Source: Melastoma dodecandrum (taxonomy: Eukaryota > Streptophyta > Magnoliopsida > Myrtales > Melastomataceae). Taken from it: a DNA stretch of 64,000 nucleotides. Below, one piece after another: positions 1-9,680 of this stretch. The notes under the pieces were generated by a model, which worked only from the letters and a program-made list of their open reading frames with translations, was not told the DNA's origin and made no database searches. The translations under genes were made by a program, and so were the position numbers. Every line of letters starts with the position of its first letter. Position 1 is the stretch's first letter. The stretch covers positions 3,985,001-4,049,000 of the forward strand of contig JARUPY010000292.1 in the NCBI GenBank assembly GCA_029817715.1. The letters are read 5' to 3'.

Positions 1-1172
1 GCAGCGAGGTTGCCTTGCTTTGCACCACGCTCGAACCAGTGCCGTGTCCGCACCTCGTCGCCTGGCGTACCTTCACCGGCCAGGATCAAATTGCCGAGAT
101 CGACTTGAGAAACCTCGCTACCGAGCTCGGCCGCTTTCCGCATCCAGCGAGCAGCCGCTTCGCCGTCTTGAATGCCCCCCATTCCGGCTTGATAAAGCTG
201 GCTCAGCGTTCGTGCCGCACCGGCGTAGCCCGCCTTCGCCGCGCGCTCGAGCCAGATCGAGGCTTCCGTGAAATTCGGCGGCAAATCCCCGCCTCTGGCG
301 TGCAGGTGCCCGACCAGCGCTGCGGCGTGGGCGTCACCCGCCAGCCCCGCGCGTCTCAGCCATGTCTCGCCCAGAAGCAGGTTCCTCTCGACACCGTCGC
401 CGTTGAGAAGGGCTAGACCGAGGCTCGTCTGCGCCGCGACAACGCCGTCCTCCGCCGCGCGCGCGTAGAGTTCCGCGGCGCGCTCCGCGCTTTTTTGGAC
501 GCCCACACCGGCATGCGTGAGGGCGCCGAGGAGAAACAAGGCGTCCCCCAGTCCCGCGGCCGCCGCCTGCTCGATCTCGGCGACCGCGAGAGCGTTGTCT
601 TCGGGCGTCTGCTTCCGCAGGCGGAGCAACCCGAGGCCGAGATGCCCCTGGGGACAGCCCGCCTTCGCCGAAGCCGTATACCAGCGCTCGCCCTCGACCT
701 CGTCGCGCAAGGCCTCGGGGCCCGCGGTGAGAATGTAGCCCAGCAGCGCTTGGCCTTCCGGCGAGCCGTTCGCCGCGGCCCGTCGTGTCCACAGAAGTGC
801 CGAGACCGGGTCTGATTGCCTGCGCTCGTCGAGATGATCGGACGCCAGCTCGTCCGCGAGCGACGTCCTCTGGTCCGCCATGCCGGCATCGCCACGCATG
901 CAGAGCAGGGCGAGCTTGAATTGAGCCTCCGCGTACTCGCTCTCGGCCGCGGCGCTCATCCAGCGTACGGCCTCGCGCGTACTCTGCGGGAGGCCCGTTC
1001 CATCGAGATAGCACTGCGCGAGGTGAAACTGCGCGGCAGGAATGCCGGCCTGCGCGGCCCGGCCGATCTGGGCCACCCCCTCCTTCAATTGACCCGTCTC
1101 GAGCAGGCCGAGACCGAGCCGGAGCCGTGCGGCCGGGGAGGTGGTGGCCAGAAACCGATCGACGATCTTCAT
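1..1172 (-). CDS. Sel1-repeat (TPR-like) protein, cut by left edge
   Basis: Reading leftward from ATG at 1172 the frame stays open to the window edge (about 390 codons), so the C-terminus is missing. It is a run of Sel1-type helical repeats of about 36 residues, with cores such as AARWMRKAAELGSEVSQVDL and AELYARAAEDGVVAAQTSLG. Such repeats form solenoid protein-interaction scaffolds. No signal peptide or membrane segment is evident, so it is probably cytoplasmic. A purine-rich GAGCGGCGA precedes the start. It lies 31 bp behind the HlyD-type adaptor gene, so it is probably the third gene of the secretion operon. A role as export chaperone or regulator is inference from position only. The other reading frames here are Arg/Pro-rich shadows. 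Confidence 0.85.
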   Translation of the reverse strand, partial: MKIVDRFLATTSPAARLRLGLGLLETGQLKEGVAQIGRAAQAGIPAAQFHLAQCYLDGTGLPQSTREAVRWMSAAAESEYAEAQFKLALLCMRGDAGMADQRTSLADELASDHLDERRQSDPVSALLWTRRAAANGSPEGQALLGYILTAGPEALRDEVEGERWYTASAKAGCPQGHLGLGLLRLRKQTPEDNALAVAEIEQAAAAGLGDALFLLGALTHAGVGVQKSAERAAELYARAAEDGVVAAQTSLGLALLNGDGVERNLLLGETWLRRAGLAGDAHAAALVGHLHARGGDLPPNFTEASIWLERAAKAGYAGAARTLSQLYQAGMGGIQDGEAAARWMRKAAELGSEVSQVDLGNLILAGEGTPGDEVRTRHWFERGAKQGNLA

Positions 1173-1203
1173 TCGCCGCTCGCCATAACAGAACGCCGTT
1201 TGT

Positions 1204-2604
1204 TCAAGGCTCGCGCATACCCTCGAGTCCGACGGGCAGCATCCGGCCGAACAGATATTTCAACATCGTCCGTTCGCCAACCATCACGTCTGCGGTGACC
1301 GGCATACCGGCCGTCATCTGGAAGTTGGCCGGCAACCCGTGCAACTTGATCGCGGTCAGCTCCACTCGCGCGCGGAACCAGACGCCGTTGGCGGCCTGCC
1401 CGCCCACGCTGGCTCTCTGGGTCTCCTGCGAGCCGGTGAAGCTGTCGGCGCTGACACTTTTCACGACACCCTCGGCCATCCCGTACTGCACGAACGGGAA
1501 GGTGTCGAACTTGACGCTCACGGTTTGCCCAGGGTGAACATAGCCAGCTTCCTCGGCGGCGATGCGCGTCTCGACCTCCAGGGGCGTGTTCCGCGGCACG
1601 AGGGTGATGAACTGTTCACCGGATTGGAGGATCGAGCCCACCGACACTTTCGCCACGTTCAACACGATGGCGTCCTGCTCGGCGGTCAGATTGACCAGCT
1701 GGCGGCGCAGCGTGGCCTTCCTGAGACCCTCCTGCGCCTCGCTGAGGCTCCGGCGCCGAACGGTGATGTCCTGACTGATCTGCGATTTCCACTGCTGCAC
1801 GAAGGCATCCCGTTCAGCGACCATCTGGTTGAGGTCGTTGCGGGCACGCTCGGCGGAAGCGGTGGCATCCTTCAGATATCTCTGCATCTCGATGCGCTGG
1901 TCCTGCGCGACGAGGCGATTCATCTGGCTGCCCACCTGCAGGCGCTCGAGCTCCCGCCGCTTCGCCTCCAGCACGCCGGCGATATCCGCGCGCTCAGCGT
2001 AGGCTTTGGCGTCGAGTTCCGCGCGTCCGAGCTGTGTCTGCAGGCCGCTGATCTTTTGGTCGAAGCTCTCGAGCTGGGAGCGGTACTGCGCCTGCCGCTG
2101 TCCGTAGAGAGCCACTTGGATCACGGTCGCCGCATCGACCGAAGCCGGCTGGAACGGCGATCCGCTGCTCTCAGCCGTCAGTCTATTGACCTCCGCCTGA
2201 AGACTGACGACCTGGTTTTCCAGGGCCGACGCGTCCGCGCCGGTGAATGTCGGATCGAGTTCGGCCAGAAGTTCACCGGCGCGGACGGCTTGACCCTCGT
2301 GAACCTTGATCGAGCGGACGATCGCCGTCTCCAGCGGCTGGAGCACGATCGTCGGGCTGGTGGAAACCATGCGCCCGGCACCCGTGACGACCACATCGAC
2401 GGGGCAAGTGCCCAGGATGATGGTCGACGCGATCACCAGCGTGACGACCACGCCCAGCATGCTGCGGGCGACCGGCCGGACCGGCGCGGCGAGGAGTGCG
2501 GCGGTCGGAGACTGGAACTCGAGGAGGGCCGGAGCGACTTCAGGCTCGGCCGACGATGACCGTCTGAGCCGGAAATTGAACCAGCTTGCGAGAGAATTAC
2601 TCAT
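1204..2604 (-). CDS. HlyD-family type I secretion periplasmic adaptor
   Basis: A 466-residue membrane fusion protein that would link the inner-membrane ABC exporter to an outer-membrane channel. Visible parts in order: a cytoplasmic N-terminus; one membrane segment at about residues 48-66; a lipoyl/barrel-sandwich half around TAIVRSIKVHEGQAVRAGEL (about 90-112); a long Gln/Glu/Arg-rich coiled-coil hairpin (about 120-310); the returning barrel with PLEVETRIAAEEAGYVHPGQ; and a C-terminal beta domain. Length and order are typical of HlyD/PrtE proteins. It follows the ABC exporter gene by 106 bp. No TolC-type outer-membrane protein is in the window, so that partner must be encoded elsewhere. Confidence 0.93.
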   Translation of the reverse strand: MSNSLASWFNFRLRRSSSAEPEVAPALLEFQSPTAALLAAPVRPVARSMLGVVVTLVIASTIILGTCPVDVVVTGAGRMVSTSPTIVLQPLETAIVRSIKVHEGQAVRAGELLAELDPTFTGADASALENQVVSLQAEVNRLTAESSGSPFQPASVDAATVIQVALYGQRQAQYRSQLESFDQKISGLQTQLGRAELDAKAYAERADIAGVLEAKRRELERLQVGSQMNRLVAQDQRIEMQRYLKDATASAERARNDLNQMVAERDAFVQQWKSQISQDITVRRRSLSEAQEGLRKATLRRQLVNLTAEQDAIVLNVAKVSVGSILQSGEQFITLVPRNTPLEVETRIAAEEAGYVHPGQTVSVKFDTFPFVQYGMAEGVVKSVSADSFTGSQETQRASVGGQAANGVWFRARVELTAIKLHGLPANFQMTAGMPVTADVMVGERTMLKYLFGRMLPVGLEGMREP

Positions 2605-2710
2605 CGGTTGGCCTAGCTTTCCGTCGGATCATCGCGGGGACAGCATCGGGTCGCAGCCTCCGGACGCACCGAGCGGTCCGGTCGAAGGCTGAGCACCCGC
2701 ATTCAACGGG

Positions 2711-4915
2711 TCAGGTCGCGCTCAGATGCAACCTGGCCGGAGGTGCCTCCTCAAGATGCCGGTTCTGCTGCTGCCACAGCTGCTTATAGATCGCGCAGCG
2801 CTCCACGAGGTCGTTATGGGGGCCGATATCGACGGCCGTACCCTTGTCGAGCACCAGGATCTGATCGCAATCCACCAGGGAGGAGAGCCGGTGCGAGACG
2901 ATCACCATCGTGCGGCCGCGGGCGATGCGCTGGAGATTGGCGTTGACCAAGGCCTCGCTCTCCGGATCGAGCGCGCTGGTCGCTTCGTCGAGGATCATCA
3001 GCTTCGGATCCGCGATCACCGCGCGCGCGATCGCCAGGCGCTGGCGCTGGCCGCCGGACAAGTTGGCCGAGCCTTCCTCGATCCAGGTCTCGTAGCCCGC
3101 CGGCAAGCGTTCGATGAACTCCTCCGCACCAGCCAGACGGGCGGCGCGCACGACGTCGTCCAGCGTCAGGCCGGGTCGGCCGGCGGTGATGTTGTCGCGC
3201 ACGGTGCCGCGGAACAGGAAGTTGTCCTGCAGCACCACGCCGAAGCTCCGGCGCAGGTGGGTGAGGTTGATCTCGCGCAGATCCGTGCCGTCGATCTTGA
3301 GGCGGCCGGTGTAGTCGCGATTGATCCCCTGCAGGAGGCGCGCGATCGTGGACTTGCCCGACCCGCTGCGCCCGACGACGCCCAGCATGGTCCCGGCCGG
3401 AACGCTGAAGGACACGTCGCGCAGGGCCGCGGACTGTGCGCCCGGATAGCGGAAGCCGACCTCTTCGAACGTGATCTGACCCGCGAAGCTCGGGCGCAGG
3501 CCGCTCCGCATGGCTTCGGTTTCGGTCGGATGGTTCAGCACGTCGGCCACCTGGCCGATCGACATACGGATCTCTTCGATGTCCTGAAGCAATTTGGCGA
3601 AGTTGATGAGCGGGCTCGCGATGCGGCCGCCGAGCATCATGAACGCGATGAGGCTGCCCGCGGTGATGCCGGTCGTCCCGGTCGGTGCCAGGATGACGAT
3701 ATAGGCGCCGCACAGAAGGATGCCGCGGTCGATAAAGCGCTCCAGCGGGAGCGACAGTGTCTGTGCCCAGTTGACGATGCGGCCGGCCGCCAGCCGCGCC
3801 ATGCCGGATTCGGCGACCCGCTCGTCCCACTCGCGCTTGCGCACCTCCTCGATGGCCAGCGATTTGACCGTGCGCATGCCATGGACGGTTTCGACCAGGG
3901 TGCCGCCCTTCTGGATCTCAGCCGCGATCAGCCGGGTGTAGACGACGCGGATCGCGGGCAGGAACGCGACCACCATGCCCGCCACACCGGCGGACGCGAC
4001 CAGCACCATGCTGGCCAACGCGGCGCTCATGTAAAACATGAACGGCAGCAGGACGACGAGCGTGAGCAGGTCCAGAACCGTCGCAACAAGCTTGCCGGTC
4101 AGGAAGTCGCGAATTTTGAAGACCTGCGTGACCTTGTGGGTCGTCTCGCCGGTCGGAGAGCGTTCGAAAAACTCGATCGGGAGTGCCAGAAGCCGTCGGA
4201 AGACGTGAACGTTGAGGCGCGCGTCGATCCGGGTCGACATCACCTCGACGATTTCCCGGCGCGCGTATCCGATCACGGCCTCATAGACTGTCACCAGGAC
4301 AAGCATGAGGGAGATCAGCGTCAGCGTCGATACCGTGTGATGCGTCAGGACACGGTCGATCGCCGCCATCGTCAGGAAGGGAGGCAGGATTTGCAGGACA
4401 CTGACGACGAGCGACGCGATGATGATCTCGCGGAGATTGCGCTTTTCGTGGAGAACGAGCTTCGCAAGCCAGCTGAGCGAGAACGGAGAGTCCTCTTCGG
4501 TGCTCTGACGTGTGCGGCGGATGAGAATGATCTCGCCGCTCCAGATGCGCTGCAGCCGGAGCTCATCGATCTCGATCCCGACGCCGCTGGCGCCGGTCGT
4601 GCCTTCGACGAAGCAGATGCCTTTCTCGGGGTCGCGTCGCGTGACCAGTACGGCATTCCCGTCGACGAGAAGCAGGATCAACGGACCGACATTTTCGAGC
4701 CGCATGAGCTGCGTCCAGCGCACGCGTAACGCCTTCGCCCAGAGTCCGGACGAGGTGGCCCACTCGGCCAGTGCAGCCGGGCTCGGCAATTCACCTTGGC
4801 GAGCGCCCGTGAACTCGCTCGGTTCCATCTCGACGCCGTGGTGGTGCGCGACGCGTACGACCGCCTTGATGCGACCCTGCGCTTCGTTCGACATCTTGGT
4901 CTGCAAAGCGCTCAC
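2711..4915 (-). CDS. Type I secretion ABC exporter with C39-like domain
   Basis: A 734-residue half-transporter of the HlyB type. Residues 1 to about 135 resemble a peptidase C39 fold, but there is no Cys near the N-terminus and the usual catalytic His site reads GNAVLV. It should therefore be a non-cleaving C39-like domain, as in exporters of uncleaved substrates. Residues about 160-430 form the six-helix membrane domain. The ATPase has Walker A GRSGSGKST (about 515), signature LSGGQRQRLA (about 615), Walker B LMILDEATSALD (about 636) and switch SHR (about 673). It is the first gene of the leftward operon and is divergent from the collagen-like gene at 5400, which makes that protein its most likely cargo. 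A second Met eight codons in could also be the start. Confidence 0.95.
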   Translation of the reverse strand: MSALQTKMSNEAQGRIKAVVRVAHHHGVEMEPSEFTGARQGELPSPAALAEWATSSGLWAKALRVRWTQLMRLENVGPLILLLVDGNAVLVTRRDPEKGICFVEGTTGASGVGIEIDELRLQRIWSGEIILIRRTRQSTEEDSPFSLSWLAKLVLHEKRNLREIIIASLVVSVLQILPPFLTMAAIDRVLTHHTVSTLTLISLMLVLVTVYEAVIGYARREIVEVMSTRIDARLNVHVFRRLLALPIEFFERSPTGETTHKVTQVFKIRDFLTGKLVATVLDLLTLVVLLPFMFYMSAALASMVLVASAGVAGMVVAFLPAIRVVYTRLIAAEIQKGGTLVETVHGMRTVKSLAIEEVRKREWDERVAESGMARLAAGRIVNWAQTLSLPLERFIDRGILLCGAYIVILAPTGTTGITAGSLIAFMMLGGRIASPLINFAKLLQDIEEIRMSIGQVADVLNHPTETEAMRSGLRPSFAGQITFEEVGFRYPGAQSAALRDVSFSVPAGTMLGVVGRSGSGKSTIARLLQGINRDYTGRLKIDGTDLREINLTHLRRSFGVVLQDNFLFRGTVRDNITAGRPGLTLDDVVRAARLAGAEEFIERLPAGYETWIEEGSANLSGGQRQRLAIARAVIADPKLMILDEATSALDPESEALVNANLQRIARGRTMVIVSHRLSSLVDCDQILVLDKGTAVDIGPHNDLVERCAIYKQLWQQQNRHLEEAPPARLHLSAT

Positions 4916-5118
4916 TCGTCCCCCACTCGTAACAACGCGTCACCGTCTCTGGCCGTCCGACCGAGCGCCCGTCGGACATGCAGCGGCCGATCGAACCCTC
5001 GCAGCGCCGGTCCGGCGGTCCCTCCTGCCCGGACTTGCCATCGAATACCGCTTACGCGAGCGCGAGAGCGCGCCAGCCGCTTATGCCCGCGGGCTCAGGG
5101 CCTGAAAATAGGCCACAC

Positions 5119-5134
5119 GTTATATTTTTCTTAA
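5119..5134 (-). promoter_or_regulatory. CtrA-like box before the secretion operon
   Basis: Read leftward this is TTAA-GAAAAAT-ATAAC, one mismatch from the known alphaproteobacterial CtrA full site TTAA-N7-TTAAC. It lies about 204 bp upstream of the exporter start at 4915. The ATATAACGT part could also serve as a -10 region, so the boundary between operator and promoter cannot be fixed from sequence alone. Confidence 0.5.
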
Positions 5135-5236
5135 CCCCTCCGTCGGGTCCCGAAATCCGCTCGATGCAATCCATCGCCGGTCTTCGCTGAATTCAACGAC
5201 GGGTTGTGCCGCGCCGTCGGCACGCGGATGGCATGG

Positions 5237-5252
5237 TTAATAAAGTTATAAC
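5237..5252 (+). promoter_or_regulatory. CtrA-like box before the first collagen-like gene
   Basis: The sequence is TTAA-TAAAGTT-ATAAC, the same one-mismatch variant of TTAA-N7-TTAAC seen before the exporter. The wider 25-bp context, from GGTTAA to GTCTGGC, matches the exporter copy at 21 of 25 positions. The start codon is 148 bp downstream. Confidence 0.5.
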
Positions 5253-5399
5253 GTCTGGCATATGGTTGAGCTCCTCTCGCGGGTGTTAGCAAAGTGCGAT
5301 CACGTGGCCGCCTGCGCGTTGGCAGGGGTAGCTGCTTGGATTGACGCATGCCGCCAAACGAGGTGGCGATAGCCCGATTCGGTTCGAGGGGTAGGTATA

Positions 5400-8300
5400 A
5401 TGGCCACTACATCCTACGGGGCACTAACATTCAAAGGCTCAGATAGCGTCATCGGCGATATCATCGCCGTCTACGGCATCACATCCTACAATTCGAATGG
5501 AAACCCGACTGGTTACGTTCTCTTGGGAACGACGAGCTCGGCGCACAGCTCTCCCACCAATAGTGTCTCGAACACGACTCCGGGCGTCTTTCAGACGACC
5601 ATTGATGTTCCCGTGAACACGTACAGCGGTTACGCGATTGCCTCTTACAGCAGCGGAGGCGCAGGATCCGTTGGCGGCAGCATTTCGAATGTGACTGTCA
5701 CGAACCAAAACTCGGACGTCTATGCGTTCACCAGGAATGGAAACGATTCCGGTCCCGGAAACGGTTTCGGTAACACCTTCACGAGCACAGATACCGCCAA
5801 CGACACGCTCTACACCAGAGCGGGCGTAACCGTTAACGCGAACCCGGGTGCCACCGGCGCGACGGGTGCCACCGGCGCAACTGGAGCCACGGGTGCCACC
5901 GGAGCGACGGGTGCTACCGGCGCGACGGGTGCTACCGGCGCGACGGGTGCCACCGGCGCAACCGGAGCCACTGGCGCGACGGGTGCCACCGGCGCCACGG
6001 GTGCTACCGGAGCTACTGGCGCGACGGGTGCAACTGGAGCCACGGGTGCCACGGGCGCGACGGGTGCTACCGGCGCGACGGGTGCCACCGGCGCAACCGG
6101 AGCCACTGGCGCGACGGGTGCCACCGGCGCAACCGGAGCCACGGGTGCCACCGGAGCGACGGGTGCTACCGGCGCGACGGGAGCCACGGGTGCCACCGGC
6201 GCAACCGGAGCCACCGGCGCGACGGGTGCTACCGGAGCCACGGGTGCCACCGGAGCGACGGGTGCTACCGGCGCGACGGGAGCCACGGGTGCCACCGGCG
6301 CAACGGGAGCCACCGGTGCGAAGGGTGCTACCGGAGCCACGGGCGCAACCGGTGCGACGGGTGCTACCGGCGCGACGGGTGCTACCGGCGCGACGGGTGC
6401 CACCGGCGCAACCGGAGCCACTGGCGCGACGGGTGCCACCGGCGCCACGGGTGCTACCGGAGCTACTGGCGCGACGGGTGCAACTGGAGCCACGGGTGCC
6501 ACGGGCGCGACGGGTGCTACCGGCGCGACGGGTGCCACCGGCGCAACCGGAGCCACTGGCGCGACGGGTGCCACCGGCGCCACGGGTGCTACCGGAGCTA
6601 CTGGCGCCACGGGTGCGGCCGGAGCAACTGGCGCGACGGGTGCAACTGGAGCCACGGGTGCCACGGGCGCGACGGGTGCTACCGGCGCGACGGGTGCCAC
6701 CGGCGCCACGGGTGCTACCGGAGCTACTGGCGCGACGGGTGCAACTGGAGCCACGGGCGCGACGGGTGCCACCGGCGCAACCGGAGCCACGGGTGCCACC
6801 GGAGCGACGGGTGCTACCGGCGCGACGGGAGCCACGGGTGCCACCGGCGCAACCGGAGCCACGGGTGCCACCGGAGCGACGGGTGCTACCGGCGCGACGG
6901 GAGCCACGGGTGCCACCGGCGCAACCGGAGCCACCGGCGCGACGGGTGCTACCGGAGCCACGGGCGCAACCGGAGCCACGGGTGCCACCGGCGCAACCGG
7001 AGCCACGGGTGCCACCGGCGCGACGGGTGCTACCGGAGCCACGGGCGCAACCGGTGCGACGGGTGCTACCGGCGCGACGGGTGCCACCGGCGCAACCGGA
7101 GCGACGGGCGCAACCGGAGCCACCGGCGCAACCGGAGCGACGGGCGCAACCGGAGCCACGGGTGCCACTGGAGCGACGGGCGCAACCGGAGCCACGGGCG
7201 CAACCGGAGCGACGGGAGCCACGGGTGCCACCGGAGCGACGGGCGCAACTGGAGCCACTGGAGCGACGGGCGCAACTGGAGCCACAGGCGCAACCGGAGC
7301 CACGGGCGCAACAGGAGCCACGGGTGCCACTGGAGCGACGGGCGCAACCGGAGCCACGGGCGCAACCGGAGCCACGGGTGCCACCGGAGCCACGGGTGCC
7401 ACCGGAGCCACGGGTGCCACCGGAGCCACGGGTGCCACTGGAGCGACGGGCGCAACCGGAGCCACCGGCGCAACCGGAGCGACGGGCGCAACTGGAGCCA
7501 CTGGAGCGACGGGCGCAACCGGAGCCACGGGTGCCACTGGAGCGACGGGCGCAACAGGCGCCACGGGTGCCACAGGAGCCACGGGTGCCACGGGCGCAAC
7601 TGGAGCCACGGGTGCAACCGGAGCCACGGGTGCCACTGGAGCGACGGGTGCCACCGGAGCGACGGGTGCCACCGGAGCGACGGGCGCAACCGGAGCCACG
7701 GGTGCCACCGGAGCGACGGGCGCAACCGGAGCCACGGGTGCCACTGGAGCGACGGGCGCAACCGGAGCCACCGGCGCAACCGGAGCGACGGGCGCAACCG
7801 GAGCCACTGGAGCGACGGGCGCAACCGGAGCCACGGGTGCCACCGGAGCTACGGGCGCAACCGGAGCCACTGGAGCGACGGGTGCAACCGGAGCCACGGG
7901 TGCAACCGGAGCCACGGGTGCAACTGGATCCACTGGAGCCACTGGCGCATCAGGTGCAACTGGAGCCACGGGTGCAACTGGAGCCACGGGTGCAACTGGA
8001 GCCACGGGTGCAACTGGAGCCACGGGTGCCACTGGAGCGACGGGTGCCACCGGAGCGACGGGTGCCACGGGTGCTACGGGTGCCACCGGAGCGACGGGCG
8101 CAACCGGAGCGACGGGCGCAACCGGAGCCACGGGTGCCACCGGAGCCACGGGCGCAACCGGAGCGAAGGGAGCCACCGGCGCGACCGGAGCCACCGGAGC
8201 GAAGGGAGCCACCGGCGCGACCGGAGCCACCGGAGCACTGGGCGCAACCGGAGCCACCGGAGCGAAGGGACCGACCGGCGCCACGGGTGCAACCGGAGCC

Positions 8301-8834
8301 ACGGGTGGTCGCCACCACCACCACCACCACCACCACCACGACGATCATGGCTGGGGCGACGACCGCAACCATGGTTCGAGAGGGAACGATGACGACCGTG
8401 GCTACGGCGACGACCGCAATCATGGTTCGAACGGTGGTCATGGTTCGAACGGCGGCAACAACCCGAGGGGTGGGTCCGGAGCGGTGATCGATCAGACATC
8501 CGCTGCCGAGGGCTCGGGTGCCACGTTCACTCCGCCGACCCAAGGTTCGGGTGTGTCGGATCAGGCTGTGGTGAATGCTCTGGGAGATCTGATCGGCCGG
8601 CTGGCGTCCTACACCGGCTCCGTCAGTGGCCTCCTGAGCGATCCGTCCGTCCAGCAGGATCTCAAGACCCTGATGGGCGCGTTCAAGCTGGGTGCGACCA
8701 CAAGCGAGGGGACGTCGACGACGGGCACCTCGAATGGGTCGACCCGGAGCGCGGGCGGTGGTGGGTTCTCCACCTCCACGTCGACGGAAGGTCAGTTCAA
8801 CGTGAACCGGCCTGACTGGCTCGACGGTCACTAA
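5400..8834 (+). CDS. Giant collagen-like GAT-repeat protein, probable T1SS cargo
   Basis: 1144 residues, with GAGGGGTAGGTATA just before the ATG. Residues 1 to about 148 form a Ser/Thr/Asn-rich beta-type domain without a cleavable signal peptide. Residues about 149-970 are roughly 270 consecutive Gly-Ala-Thr triplets, broken only by rare Lys, Ser, Leu, Pro or double Ala. Residues about 972-980 are nine histidines, followed by an Asp/His/Gly-rich linker. Residues about 1044-1103 form a globular module with [20 protein letters not shown] and [17 protein letters not shown], which recurs in the protein encoded at 11072-15712. Gly at every third position is the collagen signature; in known bacterial collagen-like proteins Thr stabilises the helix or carries sugars. 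With no Sec signal and an ABC exporter next door, export by type I secretion is inferred. Likely role: surface fibre or adhesin. Confidence 0.88.
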   Translation: MATTSYGALTFKGSDSVIGDIIAVYGITSYNSNGNPTGYVLLGTTSSAHSSPTNSVSNTTPGVFQTTIDVPVNTYSGYAIASYSSGGAGSVGGSISNVTVTNQNSDVYAFTRNGNDSGPGNGFGNTFTSTDTANDTLYTRAGVTVNANPGATGATGATGATGATGATGATGATGATGATGATGATGATGATGATGATGATGATGATGATGATGATGATGATGATGATGATGATGATGATGATGATGATGATGATGATGATGATGATGATGATGATGATGATGATGATGATGATGATGATGATGATGAKGATGATGATGATGATGATGATGATGATGATGATGATGATGATGATGATGATGATGATGATGATGATGATGATGATGATGATGATGATGATGATGATGAAGATGATGATGATGATGATGATGATGATGATGATGATGATGATGATGATGATGATGATGATGATGATGATGATGATGATGATGATGATGATGATGATGATGATGATGATGATGATGATGATGATGATGATGATGATGATGATGATGATGATGATGATGATGATGATGATGATGATGATGATGATGATGATGATGATGATGATGATGATGATGATGATGATGATGATGATGATGATGATGATGATGATGATGATGATGATGATGATGATGATGATGATGATGATGATGATGATGATGATGATGATGATGATGATGATGATGATGATGATGATGATGATGATGATGATGATGATGATGATGATGATGATGATGATGATGATGATGATGATGATGATGATGATGATGATGATGATGATGATGATGATGATGATGATGATGSTGATGASGATGATGATGATGATGATGATGATGATGATGATGATGATGATGATGATGATGATGATGATGATGATGATGAKGATGATGATGAKGATGATGATGALGATGATGAKGPTGATGATGATGGRHHHHHHHHHDDHGWGDDRNHGSRGNDDDRGYGDDRNHGSNGGHGSNGGNNPRGGSGAVIDQTSAAEGSGATFTPPTQGSGVSDQAVVNALGDLIGRLASYTGSVSGLLSDPSVQQDLKTLMGAFKLGATTSEGTSTTGTSNGSTRSAGGGGFSTSTSTEGQFNVNRPDWLDGH
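5850..8308 (+). repeat. 9-bp collagen-type coding repeat (GGN GCN ACN)
   Basis: About 2.45 kb of tandem 9-bp units encoding Gly-Ala-Thr. Synonymous third bases vary, and blocks of tens to hundreds of bases recur: for example the stretch from about 5932 is repeated almost unchanged from about 6367. Every change in block number keeps a multiple of 9 bp and so stays in frame. All length differences are therefore tolerated by the protein, which fits growth by recombination or slippage. Confidence 0.95.
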
Positions 8835-8850
8835 GCCGACGTGAAGCGAG

Positions 8851-8872
8851 GGGGCTCCCGTCCGGGAGCCCC
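8851..8872 (+). terminator. Hairpin just after the first collagen-like gene
   Basis: A perfect 9-bp stem, GGGGCTCCC paired with GGGAGCCCC around the loop GTCC, begins 17 bp after the stop codon. It has no T-tract of its own and lies directly before the stronger terminator at 8882. It may protect the 3' end or act in tandem with it. Confidence 0.55.
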
Positions 8873-8881
8873 GGGAAGACG

Positions 8882-8918
8882 AGGGGCCGCAGCTCTCAGC
8901 TGCGGCCCCTTCGTTTTT
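8882..8918 (+). terminator. Rho-independent terminator of the first collagen-like gene
   Basis: A perfect 13-bp stem, AGGGGCCGCAGCT paired with AGCTGCGGCCCCT with loop CTC, is followed by TCGTTTTT. This is a textbook intrinsic terminator. Its stem core GGGGCCGCAGC is the same as that of the terminator beyond the second collagen-like gene (10995-11027). Confidence 0.88.
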
Positions 8919-9680
8919 GGGGGTGCGCACTCAAGGCCCGGAGCCTGAGCTGCAGTCGCCCTTCGGCGGATCGGGAAGGCCATCTGATCGGTCCATAGCC
9001 CGTCGCCGTCGACGATGCTGCGGACGTCCGCGAGCCGCGCGAACGCGCGCTCGGCGGTCTGATCGCACATGTGAGATCGCCCGGCGCGCACGGCGTAGCC
9101 GATCCTCACGCAATGGCGGTGCTCGATCTCGCGTGGGTGGGTCCAAGTCTCCGCGGGATCGGGTTCCGAACCGCAGCGCGGTCGGTAAGGAGCGCCTTTC
9201 CCTCTCGTCGCAGGCCCTTTGGTGGAGAATTTGCCTCGACAGAGCACGGCCCTTGGACCGGGGGTGCGGGCTGATCGCGGCCAAGATCGTCCCGGTCGGT
9301 GCGCGCATCAACTTCCGAGCGAGACAGGAAATGGGCCATGAGAATGGCGGTCTCTCTGCCAGTCGGAATCGGGCGCCAGGTCCAAGCCCGAGCCATCGAC
9401 GGGTCGCGTGAGCGCCTCCGCAATCGCCCACGGGTCCATGGCGTCGCCTCGAACGGGGCCGCCCTCGTCCGGGATCGCGGCGACAGCGCGCGGCACCGAA
9501 CCGGTCCGGCCCTCTCATCGTCTGCACGACGTCGCGTGGGTTGCCACGGTCCGCCGCTGGTCCCGACCGCTCGTCCCGCACCCGCCGGCACAGGATGGTT
9601 CTCTACCAGGAGCAGGATTTGTGCGGCGACCGAGTCCCTCTCTGCAGCGGTCGATACTGCCAAGCCGCCACGATCATCTA
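8919..9680. other. Gap between terminator and IS630 element; possible decayed gene
   Basis: No intact gene is supported. Several leftward frames contain short stretches that look protein-like: about 9308-9496 (with MDPWAIAEALTRP) and 8950-9150 (with CDQTAERAFARLADVRSIVD). They lie in different frames and do not join without frameshifts. They could be the remains of one small gene, or chance open frames in GC-rich DNA. I cannot decide between these. Confidence 0.25.

Larger units (their letters stand above)
4916..5399. promoter_or_regulatory. Divergent control region of exporter and collagen-like gene
   Basis: This 484-bp gap separates the leftward secretion operon from the rightward repeat gene. 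No convincing coding frame is present. It holds two copies of one 25-bp motif in opposite orientation, at 5112-5136 (pointing left) and 5235-5259 (pointing right), each pointing toward the gene it would serve. The stretches around 5115-5135 and 5235-5255 are AT-rich against the GC-rich surroundings. The inverted arrangement suggests both units answer to the same regulator. Confidence 0.6.

Noticed and set aside
2726..4729. 667-codon rightward frame opposite the ABC exporter.
   Set aside because: Antisense shadow; the exporter on the other strand has every ATPase motif in place.
5810..8302. 830-codon antisense frame of Val-Ala-Pro repeats opposite the first collagen-like gene (and a similar 1117-codon frame at 11934-15287).
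   Set aside because: GGN-GCN-ACN read backwards is always open as GTN-GCN-CCN, so this follows from the repeat. It covers only the repeat, has no unique end domain and no ribosome site.
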